A DNA stretch of 7,100 nucleotides from Nitrososphaerota archaeon (GCA_031283385.1 JAITBW010000108.1:1-7100), one strand, 5' to 3'. Shown: positions 1 to 6,402, counted from the stretch's first letter. The notes: generated by a model from the sequence alone, not told the origin. Numbers and translations: made by a program.

Positions 1-69
1 TTCAACATTTTGAACTGCTCCCAATTCTGTGTAAGCAGCATAATGTTTTTGATGGTAATTTTGACTGTC

Positions 70-93
70 GCTGCCCTTCATATGAAGGGCAGC
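70..93. repeat. Perfect 24-bp palindrome upstream of pncB
   Basis: The left half reads gctgcccttcat and the right half is its exact reverse complement, with no spacer and a CATATG centre. It ends about 6 bp before the TATA-like box at 99-107, which is a natural place for an operator affecting access of the basal transcription factors TBP and TFB. As RNA it could also fold into a strong hairpin, but no T-run follows, so a terminator is less likely. The symmetry is read directly; the regulatory role is inferred. Confidence 0.6.
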
Positions 94-98
94 TCCAA

Positions 99-107
99 TT
101 ATATAAG
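99..107 (+). promoter_or_regulatory. TATA-like box, candidate promoter of pncB
   Basis: The stretch ttatataag matches the archaeal TATA-box pattern. Transcription would start near 125-130 and leave a leader of about 80 bases. A weaker AT-rich site at 184-190 (attaaat) would instead place the start near 212 and give an almost leaderless message beginning around the ATG at 214. The sequence alone does not decide between them. Confidence 0.5.
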
Positions 108-207
108 TTCGTTAACTAGAACAAAAAATAAAACTTGTAAACTATAGGGTTACTCTTCCAAAGAAATCTGCTGTTTAGAAAGGATTAAATTGTAAGACTT
201 TTTTAAA

Positions 208-1599
208 GTGTTTATGAATCAGTTTCTTGACGGCGTGCATAATAATGATGATATGAGTTTGTTTACAGATTTTTATGAGTTAACTATGTGTGCGTCGTAT
301 TTTGATAATAAAAATTTTAGGTCTGCTACGTTTGATCTTTTTATTAGGCGTTTGCCAGAGAATCGTTCTTACATTTTATTTACGGGATTAGAGCAGGTTT
401 TATTGTATTTGCAAACTGTAAAGTTTACGGAGCAGCATCTTGAGTATCTTAAACAGCAAGGGTTTAAGTTGCAGTTTCTTGAGTATCTTAGAAATTTCAA
501 GTTCACGGGAGATGTATGGGCGGTTCCAGAGGGTACTGTGGCGTTTCCTAATGAGCCGCTTATTCGAGTTACTGCTCCGATTATTGAAGCGCAGATTGTT
601 GAGACATTTATTCTTAATACTATTAATTTGCAAACTACCATGTCAACTAAGGCTAGTCGTGTTGTGCATGCGGCTAGGGGTAAATCGGTTATTGAGTTTG
701 GTTTGCGTCGAGAACATGGTGTTGATGCAGGCATGAAAGTGGCAAGAAGTAGCTATATTGCGGGTTGTAGAGGGACCTCTAATGTGTTGGCAGGTATGGT
801 TTATGGTATTCCGGTATTTGGGACGATGGCGCATTCTTTTATTATGTCGTATCCAAGAGAGTTGGATGCTTTTAGGGCGTTTGTTAGGTCTTTTCCTGAT
901 AGGTCTACGTTGCTTATTGATACCTATGAAGAGTTTGCGGGTTTAGAAAAAGCGGTTATTGTGGCTAAAGAGTTGGAGGCTGAGGGGCTTAGGCTTGGTG
1001 GAGTGCGGTTGGATAGTGGTGACTTGGTGGAGTCTAGTAAGAGGGTTAGGGAGATTTTGGATGATAATGGTTTGGGGTATATGAAAATATTTGCTAGTGG
1101 TGATTTGGATGAGTATCGTATTGATGAGTTGTTGAGTAAGGGTGCAAAAATTGATTCTTTTGGTGCAGGTACTAAAATGGGTACGTCTTCGGATAGGCCG
1201 TATATTGATGTTATCTACAAGTTGTGTGAGACTATGACTGAGTCTAATGTTTACTCGCCTATTATGAAGTTAAGTGTTGACAAGTTGACTTTGCCTGGTC
1301 GTAAGCAGGTTTATCGGTATAAAGATGTAAAAGGTAAGTATGTTCGTGATGTTATTGCTTTAGATTCTGAAAAGCTGTCTGATGCGGAGCCGTTGCTTGT
1401 TAAAGTTATGTCTGAGGGTAAAATGACGTATGTTTTGCCGTCGTTGAGTCAGATAAGGGATTTTGCTTCTGAGAATTTGTCTATGCTTCCAGAGAAATAT
1501 AAAGCGTTTATGGATGCGGCAGTGTATCCGGTAGAGTTGAGTCAGAAACTGCAAGAACTTGTCAAGTCGCTGCATAAAAAATTGTTAGAAACAAGCTAG
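208..1599 (+). CDS. pncB: Nicotinate phosphoribosyltransferase
   Basis: This enzyme joins nicotinate and phosphoribosyl pyrophosphate, coupled to ATP hydrolysis, to make nicotinate mononucleotide. It is the entry step of Preiss-Handler NAD salvage and is cytosolic. The 463-residue product has the family motifs in order: TDFYELTM (residues 20-27), the ENRSY segment (51-55), the central block EFGLRREHGVDAG (163-175) with RGTSNVLAG (188-196), GTMAHSF (205-211) containing the His at 209 expected to be phosphorylated in catalysis, GVRLDSGDL (265-273), ASGDLDEYRI (296-305) and GAGTKMGTSSDRPY (319-332). The length is normal. The start is uncertain: GTG at 208 gives the longest frame, ATG at 214 is two codons later, and ATG at 253 would begin just before TDFYELTM. 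None has a convincing ribosome binding site. It stands alone, with its own promoter and 126 bp to the next gene. Codons end mostly in T or G, unlike the A/C-ending codons of the downstream genes. Confidence 0.96.
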   Translation: MFMNQFLDGVHNNDDMSLFTDFYELTMCASYFDNKNFRSATFDLFIRRLPENRSYILFTGLEQVLLYLQTVKFTEQHLEYLKQQGFKLQFLEYLRNFKFTGDVWAVPEGTVAFPNEPLIRVTAPIIEAQIVETFILNTINLQTTMSTKASRVVHAARGKSVIEFGLRREHGVDAGMKVARSSYIAGCRGTSNVLAGMVYGIPVFGTMAHSFIMSYPRELDAFRAFVRSFPDRSTLLIDTYEEFAGLEKAVIVAKELEAEGLRLGGVRLDSGDLVESSKRVREILDDNGLGYMKIFASGDLDEYRIDELLSKGAKIDSFGAGTKMGTSSDRPYIDVIYKLCETMTESNVYSPIMKLSVDKLTLPGRKQVYRYKDVKGKYVRDVIALDSEKLSDAEPLLVKVMSEGKMTYVLPSLSQIRDFASENLSMLPEKYKAFMDAAVYPVELSQKLQELVKSLHKKLLETS

Positions 1600-1640
1600 T
1601 TAGGCAATAAGCATGTCAGGTGCTTGGGAGTTAACAGAGG

Positions 1641-1655
1641 GTTTTTGTGTTTAAA
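1641..1655 (+). terminator. Possible oligo-T termination site after pncB
   Basis: The stretch gtttttgtgtttaaa lies about 45 bases after the pncB stop codon. Archaeal RNA polymerase can stop at such T-rich runs without a hairpin. The run is short (five T, then three T), so this is weak, but it fits the separate promoter seen next. Confidence 0.3.
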
Positions 1656-1686
1656 TTTGGGGGATATGGCAAACACTTAATAGTTG

Positions 1687-1694
1687 TTTTATAA
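1687..1694 (+). promoter_or_regulatory. TATA-like box of the thiolase/HMG-CoA synthase operon
   Basis: The run ttttataa sits about 40 bases before the first ATG, which would place transcription initiation near 1715 and leave a short leader just long enough for the GGGAG ribosome binding site at 1718-1722. Confidence 0.5.
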
Positions 1695-1717
1695 AAACTG
1701 TATTGCTATTATTTAAT

Positions 1718-1722
1718 GGGAG
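1718..1722 (+). promoter_or_regulatory. Ribosome binding site that decides the thiolase start
   Basis: GGGAG lies only 3 bases before the ATG at 1726 but 9 bases before the in-frame ATG at 1732. Normal spacing therefore favours 1732, giving an N-terminus MQNRPVIVAVG that also fits where archaeal thiolases usually begin. Confidence 0.55.
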
Positions 1723-1725
1723 AAA

Positions 1726-2931
1726 ATGAGCATGCAAAATCGTCCTGTAATAGTTGCTGTTGGTCGAACAAAGTTTGGCGAACATTATGATAAAAAGCCA
1801 GAAAAACTAATAGAGGAAGCGTGGCTTGCAGCTTCAAATGAGTGTAATTTAGAGCGTAAGAATTTGGAAACATGCTACATATCTGATTGTTTTTTGCCGA
1901 TTACTAACAAGTTAGGTTTGGAAGAGGGTTTTCTTTCTGAGTTAACGGAGCTTCATGTGCCAATGGAAGCGACGCGGTCATTTAGTTCTGCACTTAAAAC
2001 TGCGTGTCATGCGATACAGGCAGGCGTTTATAGTACAGCTCTAGTTGGCGGCATTGAAAAAATGACTGATAGGCTGGATAAAATTCGTGATAATTTAATG
2101 TCACTTGATGATCCTTGGAGTTATTATGCCGGTGGAACAACAGAGGCAAATCATGAGCTTATGTTACGTGCATACATAAAGAAATATAATATAGAGGGCG
2201 AAGACCTTGAAAAATTGTATAATGCCTTAGCTCAGGTGGCAGTTAAGAATCATGCTAATGGCGCGAAAAATCCGTATGCTCAATTTCAACGTAAAATTAG
2301 TTTAGAAAGCGTGCTAAGTTCACGTAAAGCTGCAAATAAAGCGTTAGGTCTATATGATTATGCTCCAGTAACTGATGGAGCAACAGCGTTAATTCTTACA
2401 AACGAAAAAGTAGCTAAAACACTAGATGTTACGCCTGTATATATTTGCGGATATAACTCTGCTACAGACTATCTAGGCTACTCCGCCAGAGCGGAGTTGA
2501 GCCATTTTGCTGCAGCGCAAATAGCGGCAAAAAAAGCTTTCAAAAACAGCGGCATAGACCTGTGGGACATTAATCTCTGGCAAGTTAATGACCAGTCTAC
2601 AATGATGGAGCTAGTTTCTCTTGAAGACCTAGGCTACTGTTTACCGGGAACAGCGTGGAAGAGCATAGTTGAGTCATATCCAAACGATAAGGGCTGCTAT
2701 GAAATTGACGGCAGAGAATTATATGTTAACATGGACGGCGGCTTAAAGGCTGACGGCAATCCAATTGGAGCTACGGGTGGAGCACAAATTTATGAGATTT
2801 TCCGCCAATTAACGGGGAAAGCTGACCAAAGGCAGGTAGCTATAGATGGGGTAACACCAAAGTATGGTGGCGCATTAGAGTTTGAAGGCTTTGGCACTAA
2901 GGCGTATGTAAACATTTTAGGGAGAGACTAG
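1726..2931 (+). CDS. Thiolase-fold protein with degenerate active site
   Basis: This is a member of the thiolase superfamily of the archaeal acetoacetyl-CoA thiolase/SCP2 type (401 residues, normal length). Clear landmarks are AVGRTKFGE (11-19), ALVGGIEKMT (105-114), KNHANGAKNPYAQF (174-187), PVTDGATALIL (214-224), ELVSLEDLGYC (295-305) and GGLKADGNPIGATG (338-351). The usual partner reaction is acetyl-CoA condensation to acetoacetyl-CoA for HMG-CoA synthase, the next gene. However, the family's nucleophile motif (ACASG type) is replaced around residues 83-90 (TRSFSSAL), leaving the nearest Cys at 94, about 11 positions late. The family HDCF motif reads NDQS (288-291), and the GHP motif reads GNP (344-346). 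Conventional Cys-based thiolase chemistry therefore looks unlikely. The frame is intact, so it is probably a functional protein: a scaffold, or an enzyme of different mechanism such as the Cys-less, DUF35-partnered aldolase Ltp2. The true start may be ATG 1732. Strand composition shifts from G/T-rich to A/C-rich along its 3' half. Fold assignment is firm; function is open. Confidence 0.85.
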   Translation: MSMQNRPVIVAVGRTKFGEHYDKKPEKLIEEAWLAASNECNLERKNLETCYISDCFLPITNKLGLEEGFLSELTELHVPMEATRSFSSALKTACHAIQAGVYSTALVGGIEKMTDRLDKIRDNLMSLDDPWSYYAGGTTEANHELMLRAYIKKYNIEGEDLEKLYNALAQVAVKNHANGAKNPYAQFQRKISLESVLSSRKAANKALGLYDYAPVTDGATALILTNEKVAKTLDVTPVYICGYNSATDYLGYSARAELSHFAAAQIAAKKAFKNSGIDLWDINLWQVNDQSTMMELVSLEDLGYCLPGTAWKSIVESYPNDKGCYEIDGRELYVNMDGGLKADGNPIGATGGAQIYEIFRQLTGKADQRQVAIDGVTPKYGGALEFEGFGTKAYVNILGRD

Positions 2932-3000
2932 TTATATGAGTAGTGAACCTATAGAACGCAGAGTATCTTATTTTGGCGATAGACTACGCGCTATTCGTTG
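2450..3000. other. Zone of strand-composition reversal (G/T-rich to A/C-rich)
   Basis: To the left the + strand is G/T-rich: by hand count, bases 961-1020 hold 29 G and 5 C. To the right it is A/C-rich: bases 5341-5400, within the dead transposon, hold 25 C and 3 G. Third codon positions move from T/G in pncB through mixed in the thiolase gene to almost all A/C in the second half of the HMG-CoA synthase gene, although all three genes lie on the same strand. The zone limits are approximate and judged by eye. Confidence 0.7.
2920..2926 (+). promoter_or_regulatory. Ribosome binding site of the HMG-CoA synthase gene
   Basis: GGGAGAG lies inside the last codons of the thiolase gene and about 9-11 bases before the ATG at 2936. 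With a 4-bp gap between the two genes, this supports one transcript and coupled translation. Confidence 0.6.
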
Positions 3001-4441
3001 TAATATATGTGGAAAAGAATACTTTGAAGTACGCGACTACTGCGGAAAATGCGGCAGAAAAAGCTATGGCAAAATGGACAACATTGACCTATTTTACGAT
3101 AAAGGCAAACTAGAATTCTGCACATTAATTGATGAACCAACTAACAAATTCAACAAACTGGGACGCTACGTTTTCGGCATAGTCAGCTTCCACAACGGCA
3201 AAATCCGCGTACCAGGAAGAATAACAGATCAAATTTTAAAAAACGACACCTTCGACCCCGCAAAACTAGAAGGACGCGAAGTCACCCCCAGATTCAGACG
3301 ACGCTACACCGTAGAAAAAAACGAAGTCATCCCAACAATTTCATTAGCATTCACACTAGCAGACGAATACTATCCACACCAAGAATACAAAATTATACAA
3401 CCAACAAAAGACTATGAACTACCAGGCATAATAGGCTACGGCATATACAGCTCACGATTCCGCATAAAAGAAGGCGGCATCGAACGCGCAGTACCATACA
3501 TAGACGAAGACGCCGTAACAGCCGCCGTAGAAGCAGGAAAACACGCACTCATACACGCAGGCCTTGACAGCAGCCTTGTAGGCAAAGTATACGTAGGATC
3601 AGAATCTAACCCCTATGCAGTCAAACCTATAGCATCAAAAGTAGCACAAGTACTACAACTAGGCGAACAAGAAGACGGTCTGCAGAGTATAGATGCTATA
3701 GACACAGAATTCGCCTGCAAAGCCGCCACAAGCATGTTCAAAGACGCATGCGCCATAGTAAGCTATCCACGCTCAAACATTAACTACGCCATGGTCATAG
3801 GCGCAGACAACTCCCAAGCAGCACCACGCGGATGCCCAGGAGGAGAACTAGACGCCTTCGTAGGCTACGGCGGAGCCGCATACATTTTCGGCAAAAAAGA
3901 CGTCATAGCCGAAATAGAAAACTGGTACAGCTGCACATCAGACACACCAGACTTTTGGCGACGCGACGGCGAACAATACCCAATGCACGGCGGCAGATAC
4001 ACAGGCGACCCCGCATACCACAAACACATACGAAAAGCCGCCAACAAAATGATGGAAACAAGCAACATGAAACCCAGCGACTTCGCATACTTTGTACCAC
4101 ACCAACCAAACCCAACATTCCCAACACGCATAGCCAAAGAACTAGGCTTCAAAGAAGAACAATACATGCCAGCAATACAAATGACCAAAATCGGCAACAC
4201 ATACTCAGGAGCAGCACTAATAGGCCTAGCAGCAATACTAGACATAGCAAAACCAAACGAGCACATACTAGTAACAAGCTACGGCTCAGGCGCAGGAAGC
4301 GACGCATACATACTACGAACAACAAACCAAATCCTCGACAAAAGAAAACACCAAAAAATCAACACAAAAACCTTAACAGAAAACCCACACATCGAATACA
4401 TAGACTACACAACATACCGACGCCTAAAACAAGGCATGTAA
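2936..4441 (+). CDS. DUF35-HMG-CoA synthase fusion protein
   Basis: The enzyme condenses acetyl-CoA with acetoacetyl-CoA to HMG-CoA, the committed entry to the mevalonate pathway for archaeal lipids; it is cytosolic. Two parts are visible in 501 residues. Residues 1 to about 150 form a DUF35 domain, with a zinc ribbon whose ligands are C22, C25, C36 and C39, then an OB-fold with GRYVFGIVSF (76-85) and VPGRI (92-96). Residues about 164-495 form an archaeal HMG-CoA synthase with VGSESNPYAVKP (220-231, catalytic Glu 223), TEFACKAAT (257-265, nucleophile Cys 261), DTPDFWRRD (336-344), PHQPNPTFP (388-396, His 389), IGNTYSGAAL (419-428), SYGSGAGSDA (448-457) and the terminal IEYIDYTTYRR. In most archaea DUF35 is a separate small protein bridging thiolase and synthase; here it is fused. 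Between RIK (176-178) and AVP (185-187) the protein seems about 15 residues shorter than usual, lacking the EEIA...W segment. It starts 4 bp after the thiolase-fold gene. Codons in the 3' half end almost only in A or C. Confidence 0.95.
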   Translation: MSSEPIERRVSYFGDRLRAIRCNICGKEYFEVRDYCGKCGRKSYGKMDNIDLFYDKGKLEFCTLIDEPTNKFNKLGRYVFGIVSFHNGKIRVPGRITDQILKNDTFDPAKLEGREVTPRFRRRYTVEKNEVIPTISLAFTLADEYYPHQEYKIIQPTKDYELPGIIGYGIYSSRFRIKEGGIERAVPYIDEDAVTAAVEAGKHALIHAGLDSSLVGKVYVGSESNPYAVKPIASKVAQVLQLGEQEDGLQSIDAIDTEFACKAATSMFKDACAIVSYPRSNINYAMVIGADNSQAAPRGCPGGELDAFVGYGGAAYIFGKKDVIAEIENWYSCTSDTPDFWRRDGEQYPMHGGRYTGDPAYHKHIRKAANKMMETSNMKPSDFAYFVPHQPNPTFPTRIAKELGFKEEQYMPAIQMTKIGNTYSGAALIGLAAILDIAKPNEHILVTSYGSGAGSDAYILRTTNQILDKRKHQKINTKTLTENPHIEYIDYTTYRRLKQGM

Positions 4442-4481
4442 CACAGATAACTAAACAACCCACCTTTTCACACACAACAAC

Positions 4482-4493
4482 TTTTTTTCTTTA
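4482..4493 (+). terminator. Oligo-T terminator after the HMG-CoA synthase operon
   Basis: Seven T, one C and three T begin about 40 bases after the stop codon, in a stretch otherwise almost free of T-runs. A second run of six T follows at 4519-4524. This is the usual form of an archaeal intrinsic terminator. Confidence 0.55.
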
Positions 4494-4583
4494 ATCAATC
4501 AAAAAAACGGCAAATACATTTTTTACGGCAAACAAACTCATAAAACAATAAGCCACAAAAAATCTCAAGGGAACCAAAAAAAA

Positions 4584-4601
4584 TAGACTTCTTGCATAAC
4601 T
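4584..4601 (+). repeat. Left terminal inverted repeat of the dead IS5 element
   Basis: Read inward, it is TAGACTTCTTGCATAACT. The transposase stop codon begins immediately inside it. It differs from the other end at two positions. Confidence 0.85.
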
Positions 4602-5421
4602 TATGTTTCTTGTTCGTAGTTGCAGATACCAGCAATTAGGTTGAATCGTAGACCAAAGCATTTGCGCCTATTACGATAACGATCAGACACAATCTTAAAC
4701 CGCTTAACCAACCCAACCGCCCACTCATTTAACACCCACTCACTAGAAACCCTACAATTAAACACTTTATCCGTTTTAGTTAAAGACTTTTCCTACTACG
4801 CTTTATCGAAACAACAGAATCAACATGAAACTTTAAAATCCCAACATACCACGTATCCACAACAACCTTAATTCTAGAGCCTACTTTCAATTTTAACTCT
4901 TAAACAACCTAAAATCATGACATCTACCACTAGTGAAAAAGGGGCAAAATATTTTGCCATCGACTTTATTTACAACCACTCAGGTTTTCATGGTGTGTCA
5001 CTTTTTCTTACCCGAATAGTAGAGTTTTTGCTTTTTTTAGACCACCCCAAAGACGACCAAGCAACATCAATCAAAACCCCCTCATACTCCACATCACTCT
5101 TCAACAAAACCTCACGACCAGACAAAAAAATGTGCCACCCTTAACCAAAGTACCCGCCACCCAACAAATAATTCTGAAAAAATGACTCTCACTCATACCA
5201 TAACTCGCCGCCACATACACATAGTACAATACTCACAGATACATTCAAGACAAACAAACAACATACCCTCAAGACGTAACATGTACTTTGAACCACCAAA
5301 CACAAGACACTTAGACAACACACAAAAGAATCTTCAACAGCTTTTCAAACGTTACACACTCCACACCAGCCATCCAACGAAACTCTCCACCACAACAACA
5401 CTTAACATTTTCAAACTTCAT
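4601..5421 (-). pseudogene. IS5-family DDE transposase, broken
   Basis: Reading the minus strand from an ATG at 5421, the start MKFENVK matches IS5-family transposases, followed by TFEKLLKIL and, at 5220-5161, SYGMSESHFFRII, the helix-turn-helix part. After a frame change at a run of seven bases (5124-5130) the protein continues as SGREVLLKSDVEYE and VLIDVAWS, with the first catalytic Asp at 5068-5066. HDFRLFKS (4919-4896) is in a third frame. VVVDTWYVGI, with the second catalytic Asp at 4857-4855, needs another change. The C-terminus is in a further frame: TKTDKVFN, SSEWVLNEWAVG with the catalytic Glu at 4726-4724, then RFKIVSDRYRNRRK, FGLRFNLIAGICNYE and a stop at 4603-4601. At least six in-frame stops and about four frame changes mean it is dead, yet all three DDE residues survive. 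The original would have been about 270 residues. Short + strand open frames across it are accidental. Confidence 0.92.
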
Positions 5422-5469
5422 ACACCACCATAAAAACAACACCAACAAAACAGTAATCTTGCTTTCCAT

Positions 5470-5487
5470 AGTTATACAAGAAGCCTA
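5470..5487 (-). repeat. Right terminal inverted repeat of the dead IS5 element
   Basis: The + strand reads AGTTATACAAGAAGCCTA, the reverse complement of the left end except at two positions. It lies about 50 bp before the transposase ATG, as expected for the promoter end of an IS5-type element. Confidence 0.85.
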
Positions 5488-5547
5488 GTGACTTTTGAAC
5501 ACGCGAACACACCCAACCCATACATACTCTTTTTTGGGTAACTACTC

Positions 5548-5555
5548 TTAAATAA
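5548..5555 (+). promoter_or_regulatory. TATA-like box of the membrane-protein gene
   Basis: The stretch ttaaataa lies about 32-39 bases before the ATG at 5587. Transcription would begin only a few bases before, or at, the start codon, and no ribosome binding site is visible, so the transcript is probably leaderless or nearly so. Confidence 0.5.
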
Positions 5556-5586
5556 GTTACAAAAATCTAAACTTTAAGAAAACAAC

Positions 5587-6198
5587 ATGAACACCAAAAA
5601 ACTAACCCTAACCATAGTTTTTGCAGCCATAGCCATCACACTAAACCCAGCCATAACACACCTCTACTTCCCAGCACCATTCGACCCAGGACTATTCTAC
5701 CAAATATGGGAAATCCCCATAGTCATAGCCCTCCTAATAATCAACCCAATATCTGGCATAGCAGTATGCCTACTAAACACAAGTGTCCTTCTAGTTCTCT
5801 TTCCGGGCGCACTCCCCACAGGCCCCTTATACAACATGCTCGCCTGCATATCCATGCAAGTCGGCATATACACAGCCATAACCCTTGGCAAAAAAGTACG
5901 GGCACACAAAAAAACCCAAACCAACATCCTAACCAGCATTAAATGGCTCACAATCGCAACAAGCCTTGGCATCTTAACCCGCACAACATTCATGACCGTC
6001 ATACACTACTTTGCACTACCCCAACCACCCCCCATAGGCTTTGGATTAAACCAAGCCATCACAAGTGCCTTCCTGCCTCTATCAGCCATATTCAACACAA
6101 CACTAGCACTATACACCATACCAATAGGATGGTTAATAGCACAACAAGTCCAAAAAGTACTACAACTAAACATACCAAAAAACAGCAAACATAACTAA
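5587..6198 (+). CDS. Membrane protein, probable ECF transporter S component
   Basis: The 203-residue hydrophobic protein has about five to six membrane segments (roughly 5-25, 42-75, 82-101, 117-140, 155-185), a Lys-rich loop at 102-110 and a basic C-terminus. The region from FPAPFDPG (28-35) through YQIWEIPIV (38-46) and LVLFPGALPTGPLYN (69-83) resembles archaeal proteins annotated as substrate-binding S components of energy-coupling-factor vitamin transporters. Length and topology fit that family. S components bind a vitamin and work with a shared EcfT plus two ATPases; none of these lies in the window, so it would be a stand-alone S gene using a module encoded elsewhere. The substrate cannot be told from sequence; pncB nearby makes nicotinate thinkable, but the genes are not in one operon. 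It has its own TATA-like box and no visible ribosome binding site. Codons end almost only in A or C, like the noncoding DNA around it. Family assignment is by resemblance and could be wrong; membrane location is safe. Confidence 0.65.
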   Translation: MNTKKLTLTIVFAAIAITLNPAITHLYFPAPFDPGLFYQIWEIPIVIALLIINPISGIAVCLLNTSVLLVLFPGALPTGPLYNMLACISMQVGIYTAITLGKKVRAHKKTQTNILTSIKWLTIATSLGILTRTTFMTVIHYFALPQPPPIGFGLNQAITSAFLPLSAIFNTTLALYTIPIGWLIAQQVQKVLQLNIPKNSKHN

Positions 6199-6240
6199 AA
6201 ATTAAAAGATTATGCACTTAAGGTGTGGACAAAAACAGAC

Positions 6241-6253
6241 GATTTTATTTTAC
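6241..6253 (+). terminator. Possible T-rich termination site after the membrane-protein gene
   Basis: The stretch gattttatttta lies about 45 bases after the stop codon. It is a weak archaeal-type T-rich signal. The rest of the spacer up to the operator at 6403 shows no gene, RNA or repeat that I can support. Confidence 0.3.
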
Positions 6254-6402
6254 CAGTCTTTAACGTTGTAACAAATAAATCAAAACAGCGTGTCGAGGTT
6301 AACACCTAAACTTCTAAAATCGGCACTCAAAAACAATTCACATCAAACTACAGAAAATCGGTCGCCAACAAACTGTTGAATCCATACTTCGCTAAACTTA
6401 TA

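Larger units (their letters stand above)
4584..5487 (-). mobile_element. Decayed IS5-family insertion sequence
   Basis: About 904 bp are bounded by 18-bp terminal inverted repeats that match at 16 positions, with a broken IS5-type transposase on the minus strand filling most of the interior. Size, layout and protein signature all fit the IS5 family. A TAG trinucleotide stands at both outer edges (4584-4586 and 5486-5488) and may be a remnant target duplication; three bases are too few to prove it. The element accounts for nearly all of the gene-free stretch between 4442 and 5586. It cannot move by itself. Confidence 0.88.

Noticed and set aside
1..119. An open + strand frame (third frame) reading in from the left edge and ending in TAG at 117-119, possibly the C-terminus of an upstream gene.
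   Set aside because: It is under 40 codons, a second + frame is also open across the same bases (to a stop at 145-147), it would have to encode the palindrome, and I recognise no motif. The T/G-ending codons fit the local composition but do not prove coding.
2480..2497. A 7-bp stem with 4-base loop (ACTCCGC-CAGA-GCGGAGT) near the composition change; considered as a terminus-related or dif-like site.
   Set aside because: It is short, lies within thiolase coding sequence, and does not match the 28-bp XerA dif arrangement of two arms around a 6-bp centre. It is most likely chance.
3865..4266. A 133-codon minus-strand open frame inside the HMG-CoA synthase gene.
   Set aside because: It is antisense to the conserved catalytic core and has no promoter or family resemblance.
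3832..4494. A 220-codon + strand frame overlapping the HMG-CoA synthase gene, very rich in Arg, His, Thr and Asn.
   Set aside because: It is a shadow of the synthase gene produced by the A/C-rich composition; the synthase frame carries all the conserved motifs.
4507..4532. Direct repeat ACGGCAAA twice, 18 bp apart, near the terminators.
   Set aside because: Two 8-bp copies in biased A/C-rich DNA are weak evidence for any function; no further copies were seen nearby.
4917..5144. A 75-codon + strand open frame.
   Set aside because: It lies antisense across the broken IS5 transposase, is rich in low-complexity Lys/Ser/Thr, and has no ribosome binding site or recognisable family.
5182..5433. 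An 83-codon + strand open frame rich in His, Thr and Asn.
   Set aside because: It is antisense to the transposase N-terminal part. The A/C-rich + strand has few stop codons by composition, so such frames arise by chance.
4442..5586. Considered whether this gene-poor stretch could be a CRISPR array, an integron-like array or a structured RNA gene.
   Set aside because: There is no regular repeat-spacer pattern and no tRNA- or rRNA-like segment; the dead IS5 element and two oligo-T runs explain most of it.
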